Positions 26,855 through 35,229 of a stretch of DNA of 64,000 nt are shown one piece after another. Source of the DNA: DATIXJ01 sp035518715. Its GTDB lineage: Bacteria; Bacteroidota; Ignavibacteria; UBA10030; SZUA-254. The notes below the pieces were generated by a model. That model was not told where the DNA came from. It saw only the letters and a list, made by a program, of their open reading frames with translations, and did no database searches. The DNA is taken from NCBI GenBank assembly GCA_035518715.1, contig DATIXJ010000043.1:62001-126000 (forward strand), written 5' to 3'. The position numbers and the translations under genes were made by a program. Every line of letters begins with the position of its first letter. Positions within the stretch are counted from its first letter, which is position 1.

Positions 26855-27733
26855 TTACCTGTGGGAAGTTTGATCGTCGCGTTGAAGGGTTTTCATTTTT
26901 TCCAGGAATTCCTCCGCTTCGCGTTTCCCGAAACCCTTTGATTCCAAATACTCCTGCGTGATTCCGGAGCAGTCGAGATGTTCTGCAAGGACGCGTAATT
27001 CAAGGCGTGAAAACTGCTTGCTCTTCAGTGTATAATCTTCAAATGCTTCCCACGCAAGCGGCGCGACTCTCTTCGTAATCTCCGCCATTGCTTCTCCATA
27101 CGCGCGTATCTCATACTGCGCGTGTGGATCAATCCGCAGCTGCAGAAAATGAAAGAGGTTATGCAGATCGATTTTCCAGTACCATTCGGTGTAAAGGGAA
27201 AGGGGCAGATTGACCCGAGCGAGTTCACGGGCAATGTCGGATTCAAGCATCTGCTCATATTCTGCGTACAGTTTCTGCTGCGATGTGAGAAGAATTTCCA
27301 GCACCCTCGAGCGCAGGTCCTCCGGCACATCCTCATCGCGCCTTCCCTGCTTGTTGCGTTTGCTCTGAAAGTGGATTACGTCGCGCTCCGGGACATAGAA
27401 TTCATCCTTCATGACTGAATACCTGCCGGAATACTCATTGACATTCGCCGTTCGGTGGCGGATCCACTGGCGGGCCACGAAAATCGGGAGCTTGACATGG
27501 AATTTCAGCTCGACCATTTCGAACGGGGTAGTGTGCTGATGGCGCATAAGATAGCGGATGAGACCGCGATCCTCGTTTACGCTCTTTGTGCCCTTCCCGT
27601 ACGAAACGCGCGCGGCCTGAACGATCGATTCGTCGCTTCCCATATAGTCGACAAGCCGTACGAATCCGGCATTCAAACACTTGAATTCCTTATCGAGAAT
27701 TTCTTCCGCCTGCGGAATAACGGTGTGCGCCAA
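26855..27733 (-). CDS. thyX: FAD-dependent thymidylate synthase ThyX
   Basis: A flavin-dependent thymidylate synthase (292 aa) that methylates dUMP to dTMP using methylene-tetrahydrofolate and NADPH. The ThyX signature RHRxxxxNExSxRYS is read as RHRTANVNEYSGRYS (92-106). The FAD/dUMP-binding region PFEMVELKFHVKLPIFVARQW precedes it. The conserved SLYTEWYWKIDLHNLFHFL and RIDPHAQYEIR follow and carry the dUMP-binding arginine. It is slightly longer than the usual 220-260 aa because of a C-terminal extension ending in DDQTSHR. No thyA is visible in the window, so this may be the cell's only route to dTMP. Confidence 0.97.
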   Translation of the reverse strand: MAHTVIPQAEEILDKEFKCLNAGFVRLVDYMGSDESIVQAARVSYGKGTKSVNEDRGLIRYLMRHQHTTPFEMVELKFHVKLPIFVARQWIRHRTANVNEYSGRYSVMKDEFYVPERDVIHFQSKRNKQGRRDEDVPEDLRSRVLEILLTSQQKLYAEYEQMLESDIARELARVNLPLSLYTEWYWKIDLHNLFHFLQLRIDPHAQYEIRAYGEAMAEITKRVAPLAWEAFEDYTLKSKQFSRLELRVLAEHLDCSGITQEYLESKGFGKREAEEFLEKMKTLQRDDQTSHR

Positions 27734-27883
27734 GAACTCTTCCTCTCAGTAATGTGGGATGCAAGATACAGAATCAGGGAGAAAGATTCCAGAGAAACTT
27801 CTGCTCATGACCCTGAAGAATAGAATCTGCAAAGCGGAACTGCTCTCTTTGTTTTTCCTTCACGCTTTCCGTATCTTCTTGAC

Positions 27884-28282
27884 ATGATTCAGGTTGCAGT
27901 CGGCATCATCATCCGGAAAAATTCCACTCCGGATATTCTCCTCTGTCAACGCAGGAGATCCGCTCCGTATCCGCTCAAGTGGGAATTCCCCGGAGGAAAA
28001 GTCGAGACAGGCGAGCATCCCGAGGATTGTCTACACCGCGAGCTGCATGAAGAGCTCGGGATCACCGCCGAGATCGGAGATCTCTATCACCAGCAGGAGT
28101 ATGTCTATCCTGACAAGAGGAAATTCGACGTCTCATACTACCATGTTTTGAAGTATTCCGGCACTCTGGTCAACCGCGTTTTCGAATCCTATGCCTGGGT
28201 TCCGATCCCCCGCTTATCTCAGTACGACATTCTCGAAGGGAACGCCGACGTGGTGAAGAAACTGATGCATGAACCAATTTAG
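27884..28282 (+). CDS. mutT: MutT-type Nudix hydrolase (8-oxo-dGTP diphosphatase)
   Basis: A 132-aa Nudix enzyme, the size of classical MutT, predicted to remove 8-oxo-dGTP from the nucleotide pool. The Nudix box is complete (38-60: Gly38, Glu44, Arg52-Glu53, Glu56-Glu57, Gly59). The segment WEFPGGKVE before it and AWVPIPRLSQYDIL near the end fit MutT-type enzymes. It is the first gene of a three-gene cassette: its last 14 bases overlap the start of the MutY gene. Because that MutY lacks the usual C-terminal Nudix-like domain, a structural partnership is conceivable but unproven. Confidence 0.9.
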   Translation: MIQVAVGIIIRKNSTPDILLCQRRRSAPYPLKWEFPGGKVETGEHPEDCLHRELHEELGITAEIGDLYHQQEYVYPDKRKFDVSYYHVLKYSGTLVNRVFESYAWVPIPRLSQYDILEGNADVVKKLMHEPI

Positions 28283-29210
28283 GATTCGCCCCGATAAGAT
28301 ACAGGAGGTTCACCGCTCGGTTCTTCAATGGTACCGCCGGCACCGGAGAGAACTCCAATGGCGGACAACCCGCGATCCCTACGAAATCCTTGTCTCCGAA
28401 ATTATGCTTCAGCAGACGCAGGTTGACCGCGTGAAACGAAAGCTGCCGGTGTTTTTGGAGAAATTCCCTACGTTTGCTCACCTTGCCCGGGCAACCCGTG
28501 CCGATGTCGTGCGCGCCTGGAAAGGAATGGGTTATAATAATAGAGCAGTACGGCTGCGCGATCTGGCCGCGGTCATTCGAAAATCCCATAACGGAAAAAT
28601 TCCGGAGACTCTTGACGAACTCCGGCAACTTCCGGGAATTGGGCCGTATACTTCTCATGCTCTCCTTTGTTTTGCTTTTCGGAAATGCGTGCCGGTCGTT
28701 GATGTGAACATCCACCGGGTACTCTCAAGAGTCTTTCTGCGCATGAATCACGTCGCCAAGTTTTCCGATCGTCGGGAGATCTGGAAACTTGCTGAACAGG
28801 TTCTTCCTGGTAATGCATACGATTGGAATCAGGCGCTGATGGATCTCGGCGCTACGATCTGCAAGGGACGGTCGCCGATGTGCGACCGTTGTCCGGTTTC
28901 GACATGCTGTACATCCCGCACCTTCCTCCAACGGCAAAAGCATCATACGGTGAGAAGAGCCGCCAGGCCGGAGCCGCGCTACGACGGTATCCCGCATCGC
29001 ATCTGGCGCGGAAAAATTGTTGAAGCACTCCGGAATATCAATGGGCAGAGAACACTGCGGCTCGATGCGCTCGGATCCGAAATCAAGCCGGATTTTCATG
29101 CTCGCGAGCTTCCCTGGCTGCGTTCACTTGTTGAGGCGCTGGTCAAAGACGGTGTCGTCAAGACAGCAATTGCAAAGCGATCCGGAACAGTCGTGATGCT
29201 CGCCGAATGA
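28269..29210 (+). CDS. mutY: A/G-specific adenine glycosylase (MutY family, short C-terminus)
   Basis: A 313-aa HhH-GPD DNA glycosylase predicted to remove adenine opposite 8-oxoguanine. Key residues are present: catalytic Glu44 in SEIMLQQTQ, the hairpin LPGIGPYTS (121-129) with Tyr127, Asp145 in VVDVNIHRVL, and the [4Fe-4S] cysteines 198, 205, 208 and 214 (C-x6-C-x2-C-x5-C). The last 95 residues do not resemble the Nudix-like 8-oxoG recognition domain of normal MutY (about 350 aa). They look like a short winged-helix-type segment. VDVN instead of VDGN also recalls thymine-mismatch relatives, so exact specificity is open. It overlaps mutT by 14 bases and ogg by 4 bases. Confidence 0.88.
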   Translation: MNQFRIRPDKIQEVHRSVLQWYRRHRRELQWRTTRDPYEILVSEIMLQQTQVDRVKRKLPVFLEKFPTFAHLARATRADVVRAWKGMGYNNRAVRLRDLAAVIRKSHNGKIPETLDELRQLPGIGPYTSHALLCFAFRKCVPVVDVNIHRVLSRVFLRMNHVAKFSDRREIWKLAEQVLPGNAYDWNQALMDLGATICKGRSPMCDRCPVSTCCTSRTFLQRQKHHTVRRAARPEPRYDGIPHRIWRGKIVEALRNINGQRTLRLDALGSEIKPDFHARELPWLRSLVEALVKDGVVKTAIAKRSGTVVMLAE

Positions 29211-29845
29211 AATCGCCCGGTCAGAAAATCACTGCCGATGAACTGAAAACGCTTCACCGGGAGAAACGGAAAGCGATACGGGAGCGGCTCGCGGAATTTT
29301 CAAGCATCCGGGATGACAACTACTTTTACGAACTTGTCTATTGTCTTCTTACTCCGCAGTCAAGTGCCGTCAACGCGGCAAAAGCCGTCGGGCAACTCAA
29401 AGAAGCAGAGTTCTTCAACACGGGAATTGATCCCGAGCCGTATCTTCATCAGCCCGATTATTACATACGCTTCCACAAGACAAAGGCGAAACACCTGCGG
29501 ACGGCGCGCGAACAATTTCCCGTGATCCGTCAGCACTGCCTGAACGGGAGCACCAGCATGGAACTGCGCGAATGGATCGCCGCCAACGTCCCGGGAGCCG
29601 GCCGGAAGGAAGCATCCCATTTCCTGAGGAACATCGGTCATCGGAATCTCGCGATTCTCGACAGGCACATCCTGAAAAATCTCGTGCGCGTCGGTGTGAT
29701 TCCCTGTCTTCCGAAATCCCTCACCTCAAAACGTTATCTTGACATCGAAAGGAAATTTTTGAAATTCTCCGGGAAGATTGGAATCCCGATGGATGAGCTT
29801 GATCTTCTGTTTTGGAGCATGGAAACAGGTGAAATTCTGAAATAA
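29207..29845 (+). CDS. N-glycosylase/DNA lyase, Ogg2-type 8-oxoguanine glycosylase
   Basis: A 212-aa DNA repair enzyme predicted to excise 8-oxoguanine from DNA and cut the strand. It matches the Ogg2 family best known from archaea and thermophiles. The catalytic Lys134 lies in AGRKEASHFLRNIGH and the catalytic Asp152 in AILDRHILKNLVRVG. The N-terminal YELVYCLLTPQSSAVNAAKA is also typical. The start ATG overlaps the MutY stop (ATGA), so translation is coupled. It completes a MutT-MutY-Ogg set that together covers nucleotide pool, A:8-oxoG and C:8-oxoG lesions. Family identity is secure. Confidence 0.93.
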   Translation: MKSPGQKITADELKTLHREKRKAIRERLAEFSSIRDDNYFYELVYCLLTPQSSAVNAAKAVGQLKEAEFFNTGIDPEPYLHQPDYYIRFHKTKAKHLRTAREQFPVIRQHCLNGSTSMELREWIAANVPGAGRKEASHFLRNIGHRNLAILDRHILKNLVRVGVIPCLPKSLTSKRYLDIERKFLKFSGKIGIPMDELDLLFWSMETGEILK

Positions 29846-29864
29846 TTTATTCTTGGGTGAATCC

Positions 29865-31007
29865 ATGAGAGTACTGGTTATCGGTTCGGGTATGATGGGA
29901 AGTGCGGCAGCATACGATCTGGCGCATTCGGAAGGTGTGGAGCGGGTTGTGCTCGCGGATATCGATCTCGCACGAGCCAAAGAAGCCGCAGATTCGATCG
30001 GACCTGCGGTCGAACCGCAACAGCTGGACATCAACGATCCGGGCACGCTTATCAAGCTTATGAAGCGTGCAGATGCTGCCATCGGAGCGACCAGCTACAC
30101 GCACAATGTCACACTCACCAAAGCGGCAATCGCTGCAAAGATCCATTTTTGCGATCTCGGCGGAAATATGGATGTGGTCAATGAACAGCTTCAGATGAAT
30201 GCCGAAGCGAAGAATGCCGGAGTTTGCATACTCCCAAATTGCGGACTTGCGCCCGGTCTGGCATGCATCGTTGCAGCCGGCGCAGCAAAGAAATTCTCCG
30301 AGGTTCACGCTCTGCACATACGCGTGGGCGGCCTTCCACAGCATCCACAGCCCCCGTTGAATTACCAGCTCGTCTTTTCGGCACAGGGGCTTATCAATGA
30401 GTATCGCGAGCCCGCAGATGTCATCCGGAATGGGAAATCGACGACAGTGCCGTCGATGGAGGAGCTGGAAGAGCTCGTCTTCCCTGCGCCGTTCGGCACG
30501 CTGGAAGCGTTCAATACGTCCGGCGGCGTATCAACACTTCCGCGCATGTTTGCGGGGAAAGCCCGGGAAATGGATTACAAGACGATTCGCTACAAAGGGC
30601 ATTGTGAAAAGTTCAAGACGCTTCTCGACCTCGGGTTTGCCAGCAACGAACCGGTGGTCGTCGGTAACAGTATCCGGACAGCGCGGGAGATTTTCGAGGA
30701 ACTGCTTCGGAGAAAATTGCCGGCCAACGGTCCCGATGTTGTTCTCATGCGCGTGACGGTGAAGGGACTGCTCGACGGCCGGAAACGCACACTTGCGTAT
30801 GAAATGATAGATTCTTATGATATCAAGGGGAAAAAGACATCGATGATGCGCACAACGGCATACCCGACTTCGATCATCGCGCAAATGGCGGTAAAGGGAA
30901 TCATCACGGCACGCGGAGTCGAACCGCCGGAACAATGCGTGCCGCTTGATCCGCTCATTGCGGAACTCAAGAAGCGCGACATACATATTCACGAAACTCT
31001 GACGTAG
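29865..31007 (+). CDS. saccharopine dehydrogenase family protein
   Basis: A 380-aa NAD(P)-dependent enzyme of the saccharopine dehydrogenase / lysine 6-dehydrogenase type. It starts with a Rossmann motif (MRVLVIGSGMMGSAAAYDLA) and VVLADIDLARAKEA. The mid-part GATSYTHNVTLTKAAIAAK, HFCDLGGN and CGLAPGLACIVAAG is characteristic, followed by the catalytic domain with GGLPQHPQPPLNYQL. I chose the ATG at 29865 over an in-frame TTG at 29853 because the Rossmann strand begins there and GGGTGA lies just upstream. It follows ogg by 19 bases. The substrate (lysine, saccharopine or another amino-acid adduct) cannot be told from sequence. Confidence 0.88.
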   Translation: MRVLVIGSGMMGSAAAYDLAHSEGVERVVLADIDLARAKEAADSIGPAVEPQQLDINDPGTLIKLMKRADAAIGATSYTHNVTLTKAAIAAKIHFCDLGGNMDVVNEQLQMNAEAKNAGVCILPNCGLAPGLACIVAAGAAKKFSEVHALHIRVGGLPQHPQPPLNYQLVFSAQGLINEYREPADVIRNGKSTTVPSMEELEELVFPAPFGTLEAFNTSGGVSTLPRMFAGKAREMDYKTIRYKGHCEKFKTLLDLGFASNEPVVVGNSIRTAREIFEELLRRKLPANGPDVVLMRVTVKGLLDGRKRTLAYEMIDSYDIKGKKTSMMRTTAYPTSIIAQMAVKGIITARGVEPPEQCVPLDPLIAELKKRDIHIHETLT

Positions 31008-31022
31008 AGCAAGAGAGGCATT

Positions 31023-31163
31023 ATGAAACGTCCGTTGGCCGTTATCATCATCACCAAGGATCCGAAAACACAGCAGGAGATACACAACCGATTTGATGCA
31101 GAAACCCGCTTTCCCCGGTTTCGGCTGCTCCTGATTGCCCTACAGGCACTGTTTTCGCTGTAA
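31023..31163 (+). CDS. possible small protein, 46 aa
   Basis: An ATG at 31023 has an AGAGAGG ribosome site 4 bases upstream and opens a 46-codon frame ending in TAA at 31161. It fills most of the 180-base gap between the saccharopine dehydrogenase and YajQ genes. The sequence begins KRPLAVIIITKDPKTQQE and ends in a hydrophobic segment FRLLLIALQALFSL. I recognise no family. It could be a real small gene, a remnant of a larger one, or chance. Confidence 0.3.
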   Translation: MKRPLAVIIITKDPKTQQEIHNRFDAETRFPRFRLLLIALQALFSL

Positions 31164-31187
31164 CTCGAGATTAACCGGAAAACGTCT

Positions 31188-31685
31188 ATGGCAGATACAA
31201 GTTCATTTGATATCGTCTCGAAAGTGGATATGCAGGAAGTCGACAACGCGCTGAACCAGGCACGGAAGGAAATCCTGCAGCGTTTCGATTTCAAGGGCTC
31301 GAAAACATCTCTCGACCTGAATCAGAAAGAATTTCAGCTCATCATTGTTTCGGATGATGAGTTCAAGATGAAGGCGGTAGTTGATATCCTGCAGGAAAAG
31401 CTGATCAAACGCGGAGTTCCCCTCAAAGCACTTACGTACAGCGGGATCGAGGCAGCTGCCGGTGGACTCGTGCGTCAAACGGTCAAGCTGCAGAACGGGA
31501 TCGATAAGGACAATGCGAGATTGCTCACAAAGATGATCAAAGATTCTAAGCGGAAAGTCCAGGCGCAAATCATGGAAGACCAGATTCGTGTGAGCAGCAA
31601 GAGTAAAGATGAGCTTCAGGCAATCATCCAGCTTGTCCGTCAGGCGGACCTGAAATTCGCGGTCCAGTTTGTGAACTACCGATGA
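31188..31685 (+). CDS. YajQ family nucleotide-binding protein
   Basis: A 165-aa YajQ-family protein. Members bind nucleotides, and in Xanthomonas a homologue binds cyclic di-GMP. The family pattern runs the full length: SSFDIVSKVDMQEVDNALNQ at the start, RFDFKGSKTSLDLN (about 32-45), KRGVPLKALTYSGIEAA (about 75-91) and KAQ/RKVQAQIMEDQIRVSSKSKDEL late in the protein. It ends normally at VNYR. Its stop overlaps the amidase start (ATGA at 31682-31685), so the two are translationally coupled. Confidence 0.95.
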   Translation: MADTSSFDIVSKVDMQEVDNALNQARKEILQRFDFKGSKTSLDLNQKEFQLIIVSDDEFKMKAVVDILQEKLIKRGVPLKALTYSGIEAAAGGLVRQTVKLQNGIDKDNARLLTKMIKDSKRKVQAQIMEDQIRVSSKSKDELQAIIQLVRQADLKFAVQFVNYR

Positions 31686-33250
31686 AGTCGATCGTCGCCG
31701 TTCTGACCCTGCTTCTCGTCTCGACGGGTATCCGCGCCCAGAACGGTTTCCGCATCCAGTTTCTTCAGGACACCACGCGCAACGCCACCGTCGCATCGCT
31801 CCCACAATACGGAAAGCAGTATGCATCGCTGAACGATCTTGCCCGTGCCTTCAATCTGCACGCGATCAAAGATTCCGAAGCACTGAAGATCGATATACAG
31901 ACTCCTGCGTTCACGATCCGGGCCACCGCGGGATCGCCGTACGTTGTTATTCTGGATCAGAAAAACAACGCAAGCATGGTGCAAATGCCGTTCAATGTGC
32001 TGTTTGTATCCGATGCCTTTTTTGTTCCGATCGAATCATTCATGCCGGTCCTTCGCAGCGCGCTGAATGACGAGATTGCTTTTGACGGCTTGACAATCCG
32101 TGTCGGGACGCCGCGGCCACCCTCCGCCTTCGATGTTACCGGCGTAACGTTCGAAGAGAAATCCAACGGTTACCTGATCCGCATTCTGTGCAGCAAGAAG
32201 ATTCCCGATTACGAGAGCTGGCCGAAGCAGATCGGCGACAACACGTGGCTGTATGTGACGCTGGCAAATGCCCGTGCCGATGTCCCGGCGATACAGAAAA
32301 TCCAACCTACCGGATTTGTCAAGCAGATTCTGGTCTTCCAGTCGCCAACCGCAGTTCAGCTGACGTTCAAGATCAAGGGAGAGGTGACCGGAACCGAGCC
32401 GCTTCCCGCGGAAAACAGCAACGATATTCTCCTCGCCGTTCACACCCCGACACCGGAGGAGATCGCCGCAAGGAAGGAGCGGGATTACGGGCATGCATTG
32501 CAGAAAGAGCGTGACAAATGGAAGCTCGACGTTGTCGTGATCGATGCAGGACATGGCGGGAACGACCCCGGAACAATCGGCGTGAACAAGACGAAGGAAA
32601 AAGACGTCACACTTGCGATCGCCCTCCGGCTCGGCAAGCTCATTCAGAAGAGCCTTCCGAAGGTGAAGGTCGTTTACACCCGCCAGACGGATACGTTCAT
32701 CGAGCTTTACCGCCGGGGCCAGATTGCAAACCAGAACGCCGGAAAGCTCTTCATCAGCATTCACTGCAATTCGATGCCTCACAAGCCGAATCCCGAGAAC
32801 GGCTTCGAGATCTATCTGCTCAGACCGGGAAAGACGGAGAACGCGCTCAGGATCTCGGAGCGCGAGAATGCGGTTGTAAAGCTGGAAGAAGGATACGAGA
32901 ATCGATACCAGCAGCTCACAGAGGAAAACTTCATCCTTCTCGCTATGGCGCAGAGCGCCTACGTCAAGTACAGCGAGGAGTTTTCCAGCATTCTCCAGAA
33001 GGAAATGACCAAGTCGTCCCAATTATCCAATAACGGCGTCAAGCAGGCGGGATTCTATGTGCTCGTCGGTGCGTCGATGCCGAATGTGCTTGTCGAGACG
33101 GGATATCTTTCCAATAAGCATGATGCGAAAATCCTGACAAGTGCAAAGGGGCAGGATCGCATCGCATCCGCGATCTGCAATGCGATCAAACGGTACAAGG
33201 ATGAATACGAGAAGTCTCTGAGCGAAGGGAAAGAGCTCGGGACGAACTGA
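31682..33250 (+). CDS. N-acetylmuramoyl-L-alanine amidase with AMIN domain
   Basis: A 522-aa exported zinc amidase that cuts peptides from peptidoglycan, as in cell separation. It has a signal peptide (1-19), a copper-amine-oxidase-N-like region (about 20-150), an AMIN domain (about 155-245, YLIRILCSKKIPDYESW) and an Amidase_3 domain (about 280-505). Zinc and catalytic residues are visible in VVIDAGHGGNDPG (His), the Glu of KEKDVTLAIALRL, SIHCNSM (His) and the catalytic Glu in VLVETGYLSN. AmiC-type amidases are normally auto-inhibited and need an EnvC or NlpD activator; a fitting EnvC homologue is at 58731. It is translationally coupled to yajQ and convergent with the UspA gene. Confidence 0.95.
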   Translation: MKSIVAVLTLLLVSTGIRAQNGFRIQFLQDTTRNATVASLPQYGKQYASLNDLARAFNLHAIKDSEALKIDIQTPAFTIRATAGSPYVVILDQKNNASMVQMPFNVLFVSDAFFVPIESFMPVLRSALNDEIAFDGLTIRVGTPRPPSAFDVTGVTFEEKSNGYLIRILCSKKIPDYESWPKQIGDNTWLYVTLANARADVPAIQKIQPTGFVKQILVFQSPTAVQLTFKIKGEVTGTEPLPAENSNDILLAVHTPTPEEIAARKERDYGHALQKERDKWKLDVVVIDAGHGGNDPGTIGVNKTKEKDVTLAIALRLGKLIQKSLPKVKVVYTRQTDTFIELYRRGQIANQNAGKLFISIHCNSMPHKPNPENGFEIYLLRPGKTENALRISERENAVVKLEEGYENRYQQLTEENFILLAMAQSAYVKYSEEFSSILQKEMTKSSQLSNNGVKQAGFYVLVGASMPNVLVETGYLSNKHDAKILTSAKGQDRIASAICNAIKRYKDEYEKSLSEGKELGTN

Positions 33251-33289
33251 ACCCGTTTTGGGGGCGATCTCCCGGACCTGGCAGAACTC

Positions 33290-33706
33290 CTATTTTGCTT
33301 TGATGAGAAGGAGCGGCACGTTGACACTGTGCCGCACGCGGGTGACCGTTGTCCCCAGAAAAAGATCTGCAATGAACCGATGACCGTGCGTGCTCATCGC
33401 AATCAGGTCGCATCCCTTCTGGCGAACCCACTTCACGATTTCCTCAGCTGGTTCACCAAAAGCCAGATCCGTCTCCGTCGGAATCCCTTCAGCGGCAAAT
33501 TCCCTTTGCACATTTTCCAGGTACTTCCTGTCCTGAGTTATCTCCGGACCCACTGCGTCCGGTCCGAAGCTCCGCGCGGCCCAGCCGTCGGCAACATGGA
33601 GAAGAACCACTCGTGCCTGCGTGAGCTTCGCAAGCTGCAGAACATGCTTGATCACGGCATGATCAGTTGAAGTGCCGTCCAAGGTAACCAGAATCGTTTT
33701 ATACAT
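33290..33706 (-). CDS. universal stress protein (UspA family)
   Basis: A 138-aa UspA-fold protein. The typical start MYKTILVTLDGT, the mid-segment ARVVLLHVADG and the ATP-loop region STHGHRFIADLFLGTTVTRV (about 106-125) are visible. In the loop the first glycine of GxxGxxxxxxGS is His, so ATP binding may be altered. It follows the metal transporter gene by 18 bases and is last in the mntR-mntH-usp operon, which suggests a link to metal or oxidative stress. The exact role is unknown. Confidence 0.9.
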   Translation of the reverse strand: MYKTILVTLDGTSTDHAVIKHVLQLAKLTQARVVLLHVADGWAARSFGPDAVGPEITQDRKYLENVQREFAAEGIPTETDLAFGEPAEEIVKWVRQKGCDLIAMSTHGHRFIADLFLGTTVTRVRHSVNVPLLLIKAK

Positions 33707-33724
33707 GCAATCCCCTTTGAGGAA

Positions 33725-35143
33725 TTAGTTGCCGGTAAGAACGTGCCATGCGCCTGCAATTGACTGCGGTAATCCCCAGAGATCCATCGCGGTAATGAGA
33801 AGAGCACTACTCCATCCGGCAATCATCAGAAAGATGCCCAGCTGCCATTTCCCCATGCGCTTTCGCGAGGATGCAAACTGGAGAAGGGGAAACATTGCAA
33901 ACGGAAGTTGCAGAGCCAGCACGACCTGACTCAACGTCAGGAGGTCATTCACACTGGCGTCACCCCTGATGCCAATAATGAGAACTGCCGGCACAATCGC
34001 AAGCGCCCGAGTGATCAGCCGTCTGACCCACGGTTTGATTCTCCAGTGCATGAAACCTTCCATGACTACCTGACCGGCAAGAGTGCCTGTAATTGTGCTG
34101 CTCTGGCCGCTTGCAAGCAGTGCAACGACAAAGAGGGTGCTGGCAACGGCTGTGCCCAATAAGGGCGCGAGTGTCAAATATGCTATGCGAATCCAATCGC
34201 TGTCGGCGCTGAATACCACCATCTGGCCGCCAGCCACTGTTACGCTTGTCTTGCCATAAAATACCATCGCAGCGAGCACCATAATAGCCGCGTTGACAAA
34301 AAATGCCACGGTGAGTGCTGCGACCGAATCAATCGTATTGAATCGGATGGCACTCCGAATCGACGCCATGTCTTTTTGCAGCTTGCGGCTCTGCACGAGC
34401 GCGGAGTGCAAGTACAGATTGTGCGGCATGACGGTTGCGCCTATGATGCCGATCGCTATGAATATCATACCCCGCTCGCCCAATTTCAACCTGAGCATGG
34501 AGGCTCCCATTTCAAGAAAAGCCGGCCGAGTTTGGGGCAGAATGAAGATCTCCACAGAGTAACAAACTCCGATGGTTGCCACCAATAACAGGACAACCGC
34601 TTCAATCGTCCGCATTCCAAAATGCTGCAATGCTAGGAGAAGTAAGACATCCAACCCAGTGATGATGACGGCCCAGAGAAGAGGGAGATGGAACAGGAGG
34701 TTCAGCGCAACGGCACTTCCGAGAACTTCCGCCAGATCACACGCGCCGATAGCAGACTCGCAAAAGAACCAGTTGGGCCATCGCGTCCAGGAGGGGTACC
34801 AATCCCGGCAGCACTGTGCAAGATCCTTTCCTGTTACCACTCCCAACCTTGCCGCGATGACTTGCATGAAGATCGCCATTATGCTTGCAAGTCCGACCAC
34901 CCAGAGCAAATCGTACTTGAACTGTGCACCCCCGGCCAGATCAGTCCCCCAGTTTCCCGGATCCATGTAGCCCACGCTCACGAGGATGGCAGGGCCCACG
35001 AAGGCACGCCATTGCTGCCAAAAACCTGATTTATAATGCGGGACGGGGATCGAGCCGTGGACATTGTCCAGCGAGAGCCGACTCTCCGGTAACGCGCCCG
35101 AACCTGTCGTGTTGTCCTGATCTTTCGAATCAGCTGAACCCAA
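33725..35143 (-). CDS. mntH: Nramp-family divalent metal transporter (MntH-like)
   Basis: A 472-aa proton-coupled Mn/Fe importer of the inner membrane, with about eleven hydrophobic segments. The two metal-binding motifs are intact: DPGNWGTD (61-68) in TM1 and GATVMPHNLYLHSAL in TM6. The start is TTG at 35143, preceded by GGAG six bases upstream. The first 40 residues are a hydrophilic extension. It lies 86 bases after the DtxR/MntR-type regulator, with no separate operator or promoter visible, so it is probably controlled from the palindrome at 35903. Confidence 0.93.
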   Translation of the reverse strand: MGSADSKDQDNTTGSGALPESRLSLDNVHGSIPVPHYKSGFWQQWRAFVGPAILVSVGYMDPGNWGTDLAGGAQFKYDLLWVVGLASIMAIFMQVIAARLGVVTGKDLAQCCRDWYPSWTRWPNWFFCESAIGACDLAEVLGSAVALNLLFHLPLLWAVIITGLDVLLLLALQHFGMRTIEAVVLLLVATIGVCYSVEIFILPQTRPAFLEMGASMLRLKLGERGMIFIAIGIIGATVMPHNLYLHSALVQSRKLQKDMASIRSAIRFNTIDSVAALTVAFFVNAAIMVLAAMVFYGKTSVTVAGGQMVVFSADSDWIRIAYLTLAPLLGTAVASTLFVVALLASGQSSTITGTLAGQVVMEGFMHWRIKPWVRRLITRALAIVPAVLIIGIRGDASVNDLLTLSQVVLALQLPFAMFPLLQFASSRKRMGKWQLGIFLMIAGWSSALLITAMDLWGLPQSIAGAWHVLTGN

Positions 35144-35229
35144 TTCCTTCTCCGTTAAAAGGATTCCATTTTTTGCCGTAGCATGAGTGCCGACCCTCCA
35201 TCTTCATTACTCTCACCACGGCGCAAGCA

